Below are positions 56,091 to 64,000 of a stretch of DNA of 64,000 bases, piece after piece. A program made the position numbers and the translations under genes. Source of the DNA: Carnegiea gigantea (taxonomy: Eukaryota > Streptophyta > Magnoliopsida > Caryophyllales > Cactaceae); assembly GCA_029747015.1 (NCBI GenBank), contig JAKOGI010001966.1:51001-115000 (forward strand), in the 5' to 3' direction. The first letter of the stretch is position 1, and each line of letters starts with the position of its first letter. The notes beneath the pieces were generated by a model. The model saw only the letters and a program-made list of their open reading frames with translations, was not told where the DNA came from and did not search any database.

Positions 56091-58703
56091 ATGGGGGGCG
56101 AGTTAGAGGATGGTGGAGATGGAAAGGTAACATATGTGGGGGGTTCGAGAAAGTGTATGGTGGTGAAAGACGGGATGGTGATGGAGGAGGTGTAAAGAAT
56201 GGTGACTGAGATTACTGGCAATGATTTGACTGAGCACAAATTATGGTACAATTTGAAATATGATAGGGGGATGGTAATGGCAGTAAAGGGGGAAGCTGAT
56301 ATGAGGATGTTTTTGAAGGAGAATGATGAGCATGGGTATTTTTGTATAGGCGAGAATGATAGGCTGAAGAGGTGCACACAGAAGGTAGGTGCATCACGCT
56401 AAGGGAGAATGCGACGCTATGATCATGGTGTGGTTTGTGGGAGAAGCGGGAGGGATAGGGATGATGTGGTGCAATAGGCTCGTAAGGGAGCAGGTCTCAA
56501 AAGGTGGGTAACATGTAAACACTGGTATGATGAACAACATAGCTGAATGTGGGTTATGAGAACAAGTGACTAACATATTGCTTTTTGCTTTTTTGGGAAA
56601 TTATAGGGCGGTTGGCAGTGAAAGCAGCAGATGCATTAGTGATCACCCGCAAACGAGGCTGAGACTTGGGGAGAAATAATTGTGTTGTCTGATGATGATG
56701 AGATATTCGTCGCATCAGAGGATGTGGGTGATGAGGAGACAATGCCAGAAGGAGGATAAGAAGGCGGTAAAGGGAGAGGGGTTGATGAAAGGAGTAATGC
56801 TAACAACAGCGTGTGGCCACACTTTGGGCTATAAGCACAAAGCTACTACCATATGTTAAGCATATGAAAGAAGTTAATTAGGGGAGAGAGGCAGATCTTT
56901 CAATCAGCCAAAGCATTTCGGGAAGTCATTTGCAAGTTTGCAATTGCGAACCACTTCAACTATCGGTTTGAACGAAACTGTAAGTAAAGAATTGTAGTCA
57001 GGTGCGATATAACCGACTCTCCTTTCTACATATGTGTCAGAGGTGGGAAGAACATGCTGGTTATGTCGATAAAAAATTTCATACAACTGCATAAACACAG
57101 TGTCGGGGAGCTATGTCAGATGGGTGTTTGGGGGAGATGATGTGTTAGAGCCAAACTCCTTGCACACCTGATTGACGGTAAGATGAGGTTGTATCTGGAT
57201 TGTGCACCAAGGGACATTATGCAGGATCTACAATTGGAGGTGGGGATTCGGCTAACATACATGCAATCATGGAGGCAAGGGAGTTTGTACGCATGATGGT
57301 GCTTAGGAAGCTAGTTGATCATTATAAATTGCTCCAGTGGATGTGTGCGACCATAGTTAGAGCTAATCCAATGTCAGTAGCATTCTGTGAGGTTGAGGGT
57401 TCAAGGTTTATGAGGGTGTTTGTGGCATACGCAGCTAATGTGAATAAGTTCAAACTAGGGCGCAGGACGATACTATTTGTAGATGGTTGCCATTTGAGCG
57501 GACCTTACAAAGGGACCTTGCTCACTGGCTGTGCCCTGGATGCGGACAACCACCTCTTCGATTTTGCATATGGCATAGACTGTGGTGAGAAAATCGAGGA
57601 GTGGGTTTGGTTCTTAGAAACAATTAAAGAGTGCTTGGATGGTTTGAAGACAGTGATTATGACGGATAGAAACCTCTCCATAATCACTACTGTGGCATAA
57701 GTATGTGGTAAGCAGTACCAGAGCTACTGCCTACATCACCTAATGAAGAATTTTTTAAAGAAGGCAGCGAAGCATGTTATCTGAAAAGAAGCAATGAAGT
57801 AGATAGTGAAGGAAATGTTGTCCAGAGTTGCCTATGCTCTAACTGCTGCGGAGTACAATGTTGCGTTGGAGGAGCTGAGGTGCTACAGGTCAGAGCTTGG
57901 TGCTTGGGTGGACGACAATGAGTTAGAACAGTGGACCGCTTTGAAGTTTGGTAAGAGAGGTAGGGTAAAATGAACAACAATGCAGAAAGTTGGAACAATT
58001 AGATGAGATGACTGTGCCCCATACTCGTGCCGTGGAGTGCTACAGTTTGATTTTAAGTAAACACAGTGTAGACCTGGCCAATAGTCGTAAGTTAGTGGTG
58101 AAGTTAGGATAATAGACTTGCACGTGCTGGCAGTAGTAAATGCGAGGTAATCCATGCTGTCAGGTGTTGGTTGTGATAACTAAGGCTAACTTATGGGTGT
58201 ATGACTACGTACACCCAATTTATAAAACTACAACCCAACAAATCATGTATAACCAACTGGTGCACCTGATAGAGACACACAACATAGGAACAGTTGATGG
58301 GAAAACGGGGCAGGTGGTTGGTGGGGATGACCTTGATGACAACTATGACTGCTGCATATTACCCCCCAACAATGGAAGACAGCCGAGTAGGCCACCGTCG
58401 AAGCGTAAGGAGTCACAAACGCAGGGCAAAAGGTCTCAAAGATGCTCCAAATGTGGCGAAGTTGGATGCACAAGTTGCACCTGCCATAATCCCTGTGCCG
58501 ACTTTGATGCGAGCTACGAAGGCGATGTTGTGCAGCTTGAAGATTTATTGGATGCTTCGTTCCAGGCGGGTGAAGCATATGAGGTTGCATTCCAGAGTTT
58601 TCCACAATTCGCGGAGAAGTTCGTCCCCAAAAGATGGAAATGGTTTAGGCATTGTTTGAAACTGTGTTATACACTTTGTATTATGCTCACACTGGGTTGT
58701 TAG
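56091..58703 (+). pseudogene. MuDR-type transposase of a Mutator-like element
   Basis: The ATG at 56091 starts MGGELEDGGDGKVTYVGG and a PB1-like N-terminal domain (KLWYNLKYDRGMVMAV at about 56240). The MuDR DNA-binding domain follows: FQSAKAFREVICKFAIANHF and NYRFERNC (56895-56985). The MULE transposase core (57230-57700) has RRTILFVDGCHLSGPYKG with the first catalytic Asp, LDADNHLFDFAYGI, and VIMTDRNLSI with the second. A SWIM finger (58115-58160, CTC..CCQV) has Gln in place of its His, and VYDYVHPIYKTTT follows. A zinc knuckle near 58440-58490 (CSKCGEVGCTSC) has Cys for His. Stops or frameshifts occur at about 56193, 56760-56890, 56985, 57150, 57282, 57700, 57783 and 58110-58135. It would cut and paste the element. 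Confidence 0.85.
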
Positions 58704-58779
58704 CAGTGACCACACCCCCATCCCTGTTTGTATTTTAATGTTGAAGTAAAGTTTTGCATGTTTAGTATGCGCACATCAC

Positions 58780-59205
58780 CTTCCATGTTTACCGGTCAGA
58801 AGACAGATGTTCACCATGGTAAACCATGCTTTGGAACCGGTAAACCCATAGGGAACTGACATACTGCAACCCTGGTTTTTGTACAGGTCTGACTAATGTG
58901 ATGGACCACCACCCAATTGAGATAGTGGTAAACTAGGTTGTCCTTCACAGGTTGTGCAGCAGTAGGCCTGGTTTACCAGTGAGGAGGGCATGGTTTACCA
59001 ATGTAAATAGTGCCCCTTGCTGGAATGGACGATGTAATGGCAGGCCCTTAGTGTATGTACGGTTTGCGTGTTAAGTGAGTAACATATGGGTGTAACTGTG
59101 GGGTGGACCTCAACATGGTCCACAAATTGGGGAATACCATAGTTTACCTATGTTCATATATAGATTACCTAGGTAAACATTTAGTCATGATGCGGTAAAC
59201 ATAAA
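58780..59205. repeat. Cluster of GGTAAAC / GTTTACC motifs, left
   Basis: The motif is seen near 58789, 58817, 58838, 58926, 58972, 58992, 59139, 59168 and 59191, in both orientations and often with CAT or ACC in front. Function unknown. Confidence 0.7.
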
Positions 59206-59666
59206 TGTGTATGCACCAGGAGGCATCAATAAAAAGGGAGTTACACATTGGAAAAGAAATAAATAGTAACACAGAGTAGGAGAGGGTTGGGAGTAGTGGA
59301 GAACAAATGAACAATGTTAACAAAAGATAACAACACCGTAGGGGGGTGCAGTAGGATTTGAATGTAAATAGTGCACTTTCCAAAATGCGCGGATAAGCAG
59401 GATGTTAAGTACGAGCAGCGTACTCCCTACAAACACGTACACATGTTGACATGTTAGTAATACGTGTCACACAAACACACTGCTAGGACATATCTAAGAC
59501 TAACAGCTGCGAGAGTGGGGGAGGTAATGCTTACTTTCATGACGAAAGTGATGTGATGCACGTCGAACCGGTAGGGGATGAGGAAGACTTTTGAGGAGTC
59601 CTATAGAAGACAAACTCCAGCTATGAAACCAGTGGGCTAATTGAAGTCGTGGTTCATTCTTATTGA

Positions 59667-59930
59667 TCAAAGTATCACCCTGGCATTTTCATCTCCTACC
59701 CGTATGTTGGAGAGGAGCATAATGGTTGAGCAGGTCGTGGACAGTAATCCCCTCAGATTTTGGAGGAAAGAAGCGCGTGCAATGCCTCTACAATTCCAGA
59801 TCGCAATACGAACATCGATCGGCAGTAGTCCCCAACTCGGGGAGGGAAGCCAGTACGTGATCTTGTCAGCATAGTTTGCAAGGTGTACTACATCCCATTG
59901 CCTTTCGGTACAGGTGGACATTGTGTGCAC
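59667..59930 (-). pseudogene. Fragment of an L1-type LINE endonuclease
   Basis: Minus-strand codons IAIWNCRGIARASFLQNLRG (about 59750-59820) match the start of plant L1 ORF2 endonucleases (a WNCRG motif near the N-terminus), followed by IMLLSNIRVGDENAR. Only about 50 codons are recognisable. Confidence 0.55.
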
Positions 59931-60954
59931 CTATGCCCCAGGTTAATCGCATTGGAGCATGTGTATGTATGTGTCGTCAGTCCAACCGTAGAATTCGTAA
60001 GCTGTAACCGCTTATGAAATAATGAAAGTTCGAAGGGGGTTGAGTGAAAGTCGCACAATGGGACATCATGACCATCGTTCCTTCATCTGAGGTGACCTCT
60101 TCAACTCGTAAGATCAATTGGCAGTCATTCCATGCTAATGTACGTTGTTTTACGGTCCACATTGGGAAGAACTCCCATACAACTGGGATATGTGTGGGGA
60201 CATGGACAAATGTTGGGAGTAAGCCTCGTAGGTTGCGCAGCCGTTGATGACAGCCAGCATCGTAGTCCGTCCAGTAACGTACTGGGAAGTCCATAAAGGA
60301 CTTCGATATTACATTGTTGATGGGAGTGGATTACATTCCTTCTACCCACCAAATTGTTGGCGCAGAGGTGGGTACATTCCTATCCATGGGCATACCCCAA
60401 CGTAATGGATGGGTGGGGTGTTGGAGGGGGGAAACAGTGAGGGTCCAAAGCTTTGATAGTCAACCATCCCCCAATTTAACGTCACCCCTCGGCAGGGAAC
60501 CCTACTGGAATTGTTAACCTCCATAATGCTCACTGTTTACTGTGCTAAATCGTGAGATGAAGTTGGCAAACATGGTGACTTCAATGCGAGGTGGATGGAA
60601 TAGGATGTGTACTACAAATAAGAGCACCATTGTGGTGCACAAAGGTAAGCAAATTGTAATTTCAGCGCCTTTACAGCTATGTACCGTAAACGTGCTTGTC
60701 GTTTACCATAGTAGGCTTTGTCAAAAACAGTGGAACTTAGTAAATAGTCTACACGGCATCAAAGTATAATATTAATGTACCCAACCACTCCATATAAAAA
60801 TTCAATGTACAGCAGAAGGACTTGAGGAAGTTGGACATCATGACTGCGTCAGTAACTAATTGCCTTCAAGTGAACTGTGTTTGCCTTATAAAAGACAAGT
60901 GGGTGAGGAGGGAGTACTTGGGGCTGGTAATATTGCACACGTTGTCTTCCAAAA

Positions 60955-61530
60955 GTGGCAATTCAACATGGCTGGCCCATCAAGAAGAATGTCACCACTC
61001 CGACATCTGGAGGGTTCGAAACAAGTCGGAGTGACTTCAACAACAGCACAAAGTATTATTGCAACTATGGTCATGAAGCAGTCATGTTTGAGACAGCCGA
61101 TAACTACAGGCGGTGTTACATTGTGTTCTCACTTAAGGTAAATTGTGATTTTCTCAATTTATAAGCTCCTCTATTTCGAAGCTGTTGTTGTCTTGTACAT
61201 ATTTTCGTCCATCGTACTCAATTGTGTTCTTCATGTTGGTCCACGGACGATCGCATGTAGAATGCATCTGCATGTGCATACCTGGCCGTAGTAGACCCTG
61301 ACTATCTGAAACAAACCAGAGACGTTATTAACCAGCTAACTGAGGAGTTATGGGAGGTTCGAGATTTGGTGCGCCTCAAATGAAATGATCACCACTTTAT
61401 CCAAGCAGAAAATCGAGCAATGGATTGGAAGGTGAGGGATGTTCGGCTAAAGTGAAAGCAACGGTGTGCAATGTTGGGTATGCTGAACATTGTCCTCATC
61501 ATTTACCTTGCGTGGGTGGTGGGAATATGA
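60955..61530 (+). pseudogene. Small GRF-like zinc-finger protein with a C-terminal membrane tail, copy A
   Basis: Exon 1 ends at 61137 and contains FNNSTKYYCNYGHEAVMFET with DNYRRCY, a GRF-type zinc finger (CxCG start) in which the second Cys is Tyr. A 123-bp GT-AG intron (61138-61260, phase 0) follows. Exon 2 reads NASACAYLAVVDPDYLKQTR, a helical segment, and ends with the hydrophobic MLGMLNIVLIIYLAWVVGI before the stop at 61528-61530, a tail-anchor-like membrane segment. Two TGA codons (61381, 61454) interrupt exon 2, so it is a pseudogene. Small plant proteins with this architecture (At4g04775-like) are known but uncharacterised. The start codon is uncertain. It lies downstream of, and on the same strand as, the Mutator transposase. 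Confidence 0.6.
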
Positions 61531-62372
61531 TCCCACCAATGACTACGACCATTACTGCAATTTATGATTAATCTCACATGTCCAACTCGGTTTCAGGCAG
61601 GGAATGTCAGCGACAAGGGTCTTGTGTCAGTTGTGTTTGTGGTTCGAGTGTTCCAGTTCATGATGTGAAAACAATGTTCTTTCTTAAGGGCACAAATGAT
61701 GCACCTTATTTTGGGGTTATTGAGTTCACCATGTAATGCTATGGATATGTATTTTGGTGCTTCATTTTGGCATTGTTGTACTTCTTGATTATGGTAGAAT
61801 GTATGTTAAATTCCATCGTCCGACTAGTAGCGTCAACCTTAAACCCGATGTCATCGTTTTTGTTATTCTAACACACCATGAGCCCACCAAAACGTAAGTC
61901 ACAACTAGATATTGACATCAAATGCTGCATTTAGACTTTGTAGTTCAATGCATGAAATAAATAGTAGTTCAATGCATTAAATAAATACTAAGTTAGTGGG
62001 ATTACACACAATGGCCCTAAACATGTGCACGTTCCAATTAGTGTACTTAGTGCCCTAAACATGTGTGGGCCACCTTTCCCACTCTAGTGCAATTAAGTTG
62101 AAGTGCTGCACATGATGCAAGCACGATGGAAGAGGGAGACATGGCTTATTACCAATCACACATCACATGCACTGATTAAGGGGAATTGGCCGATAAATTT
62201 ACCGCCAATTTGGGCTTCCGCGTAACCCCTACCTCATTTACCCCACTATTCCATTATAAAATATTTTCCACCCAACCCATCCTTTGAAATTAATTAAACC
62301 TCCACTACTTCTCTGATCATCACCCCACAACTACACCAAGTCAATTTATTAGGAAGCATTGGTAGAGGGCAG
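61531..62372. other. Spacer between the two zinc-finger genes
   Basis: No coding homology is seen. A short duplication, TAGTTCAATGCAT followed by AAATAAATA, is present near 61941 and 61966. Confidence 0.4.
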
Positions 62373-62833
62373 ATGGAGTTCAATGGCCCTCTTGTATCTG
62401 ATGTGTCATCCCCAGTCAAAGGCCCACATATGAGACCTCCAACCAATAACCCCTGTCGCAATGTAATTCCTATAGTATGTCAATGTGGTGAACCCGTCAA
62501 ATTTGTTATTGACCCACATGTGCCGAGCATGGGCCAGTCAGCTTGTCATTAGGTATACCACAGTGAACTAACTTTTTCTCCACATCTGATTTTACCAAGC
62601 GTTGTCAGATAAGGATAGAGAAGGCCATTATAATCCGTAGACTACAAGCATCTGTGAATAATCTAAAGGCAACAGTACTCCAGAAGTGACATCATGTGAG
62701 GGCTTCTGAGGAAACCAATACCAAGTTGACTTTTGTAGTGTCATGCGCTAAAAGACGTTCGAAAGCATGGATGATGACTACTGCAATAACATTCGTGATA
62801 ATGTTGAGCATGTTGGCTCATGTGATTACCTAA
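62373..62833 (+). pseudogene. Small GRF-like zinc-finger protein with a C-terminal membrane tail, copy B
   Basis: The ATG at 62373 starts MEFNGPLVSDVSSPVKGP. The finger reads IVCQCGEPVKFVID (CxCG intact) with Cys and His further on. Exon 1 ends at 62552, followed by a 56-bp intron with GT-AG borders (62553-62608), phase 0, at the same relative place as in copy A. Exon 2 reads IRIEKAIIIRRLQASVNNLK, a coiled segment, and ends with MMTTAITFVIMLSMLAHVIT and the stop TAA at 62831-62833. A TAG at the last codon of exon 1 and a TGA in exon 2 (where Trp could stand) break it. Sequence identity to copy A is low, so they diverged long ago. Confidence 0.6.
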
Positions 62834-63178
62834 AGATGGAGGGATGTTGACTTTTTTGGGCGTCAAGGGCCTTCGACACCGTAATTTGATAAGTATCTTA
62901 CAAAGCTACAGATGTGGATAAGTGCAGCGCTATTTTGGGTACCATAATTGTGAACTTGACATGTGGACATATATGAGGTTATGTTCCAGTGTGACAATTA
63001 AGAAAACAATGTTATCTATGTCCACCTTCTGAACGAAATAAGTAGCTATATAATACAACCCACCATATGTTGTGTGTGCAGTCCTTTTTGTTTATCATAT
63101 GGGAGGGCAACGCTTGTGTATACTACGTGTAGTTGTATATGTTGTATGAACTTGGTTTCCATTTGTGCACCACTATAT
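62834..63178. other. Spacer, nothing recognised
   Basis: No gene, repeat or motif cluster is seen apart from ordinary AT-rich sequence. Confidence 0.4.
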
Positions 63179-63576
63179 ATAACCTTGCATGCACTGGTAA
63201 ACACAGGTAATAAAATGGGTACAGTTGTAGCTATTACTACCACAGTCACACAAGTAGTCCACCATGATTAACAACTGCACATGTCCTGGTCAGTGTGGTC
63301 AACAGAGACCGCCCACTACCACTTCTTGTACAAGGAATTTCGTAGTTACACTTACTTAGACTACGGGTTGAATTGAATAACTTTGCATGCAGTGGTAAAC
63401 ACAGTTGACAACAGGGGTATAGTTGTAACAATTACTACTACAGTGAGATAAGTTCTCTATCATGGTAAACAACGCCACCTATCCTGGTAAACAACGTGGC
63501 CTATCCGAGTAAACAACTCCACAGTCAGTGAAGGAAAGACAAGTAAACCAATTAGAGAACTCTTTACAATAAATTA
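63179..63576. repeat. 198-bp direct repeat carrying GGTAAAC motifs, right cluster
   Basis: ATAAC(C/T)TTGCATGCA(C/G)TGGTAAACACAG begins at 63179 and at 63377. The following 110 bases align (ATTACTAC(C/T)ACAGT, CCATGATTAACAAC / TCATGGTAAACAAC). Further motif copies follow at about 63463, 63484, 63503 and 63543. Confidence 0.7.
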
Positions 63577-64000
63577 AATGCATAATGTGCAACTACGCTA
63601 AACTTCCAAGTACGGTAGACACTGACTATGGGTAAGGAAGGCAATCATGGGAGGGCCATGGGGAAGCTCCGTATTCTTCCCATGAGGATGCCTGCTAAAC
63701 ACTTGTCTCGCAGTGTTCGGATATTACTATGGTTGAAGCACATCATCCGTCCATTAAGTGTGAGAATGTCTATGAAGATCATGACAAATACGCCACAGTC
63801 ATGCCTAATGTAACACCATTGTAATTGTGAAAATGTTTGTGTTTCATAAAATCAACAACAGCACATAGCATTTTTGTAAGTGCAACCCCTTAACATACTT
63901 GTCATGCTGAGGGCAATCCGAGTGGGTAATCTCCCACGTGTGGAGGTTGGTGTATATATCAGTATGTATCAGCAACTTTCTGCACTGTCAGCAAAGATCG
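63577..64000. other. Right edge of window, unassigned
   Basis: A plus-strand open stretch at 63628-63813 has no recognised motif. GGTAGAC lies near 63613. No terminal repeat of the Mutator-like element is identified before the window ends. Confidence 0.35.

Larger units (their letters stand above)
58704..60954. other. Non-coding DNA with GGTAAAC cluster, between transposase and zinc-finger genes
   Basis: 58780-59205 has nine copies of GGTAAAC or GTTTACC. A minus-strand L1 endonuclease-like fragment is at 59667-59930. Open frames on the minus strand at 59977-60530 have no motif I can name. Two further motif copies lie at about 60680-60705. Confidence 0.45.

Noticed and set aside
58243..58605. 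Minus-strand open frame over the Mutator transposase
   Set aside because: The plus strand carries the SWIM and zinc-knuckle regions of the transposase; the minus frame has no homology.
59977..60294. Ulp1-type protease fragment on the minus strand
   Set aside because: A few residues are suggestive of the peptidase C48 fold in Mutator cargo, but no His-Asp-Cys triad could be placed, so no function is claimed.
63179..63576. CRISPR-like array
   Set aside because: The repeats are divergent, the spacing is irregular, and the context is a plant transposon.

Overview
This is nuclear DNA from a flowering plant, most likely a eudicot and possibly an asterid. It is AT-rich and packed with plant-type retrotransposons (Copia, Tekay-type chromovirus, Athila, RTE and L1 LINEs), hAT and Mutator transposons, and introns with GT-AG borders. 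I see no complete, undamaged protein-coding gene. The host-gene content is two broken genes lying head to head. On the minus strand is a multi-exon relic of an ABCI19/20/21-type soluble ABC ATPase (exons scattered over 31.9-52.2 kb). On the plus strand is the first exon of a TRAPPC4/TRS23-like TRAPP subunit (54.83 kb). Their start codons are about 2.6 kb apart.

Layout. 1-11.4 kb is a three-deep nest: the right end of a Copia element (LTR 854-2274) sits inside the chromodomain codons of a minus-strand Tekay-type Ty3 element (2275-10529), which itself interrupts the gag of a second, minus-strand Copia element (10530-11377). 11.5-14.1 kb holds degraded LTR-like and possibly CACTA-like DNA. 14106-22086 is an Athila-derived element with two LTRs, Gag, protease and the Athila ORF1 domain but no reverse transcriptase, RNase H or integrase. 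22.1-27.7 kb holds an LTR relic, a dispersed repeat, a truncated Copia element and an L1 ORF1. 27.7-31.8 kb is mostly AT-rich non-coding DNA.

31.9-52.2 kb is the ABC ATPase relic. Its exons carry frameshifts and a stop, and it is split by a 4.35-kb hAT element with a perfect 8-bp target duplication (32100-36444), a 1.56-kb LTR (36536-38094), a 719-bp solo LTR (40404-41122), and, in intron 2, a 9.4-kb interval with inverted ends (41890-51289). That interval contains an RTE LINE, which in turn contains a 4-kb non-autonomous TR-GAG element (44019-47981; target duplication CCTTT). The nesting gives a relative order of events.

54.9-64 kb is Mutator-like territory. A decayed MuDR-type transposase (56.1-58.7 kb) is followed by two paralogous small genes with the same architecture: a GRF-like zinc finger, one phase-0 intron, and a C-terminal membrane tail. 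The short motif GGTAAAC / GTTTACC recurs about twenty times, mostly in clusters either side of these genes. This is the part of the window I find most likely to hold something undescribed, together with the TR-GAG element whose protein C-terminus is encoded inside its own LTR.
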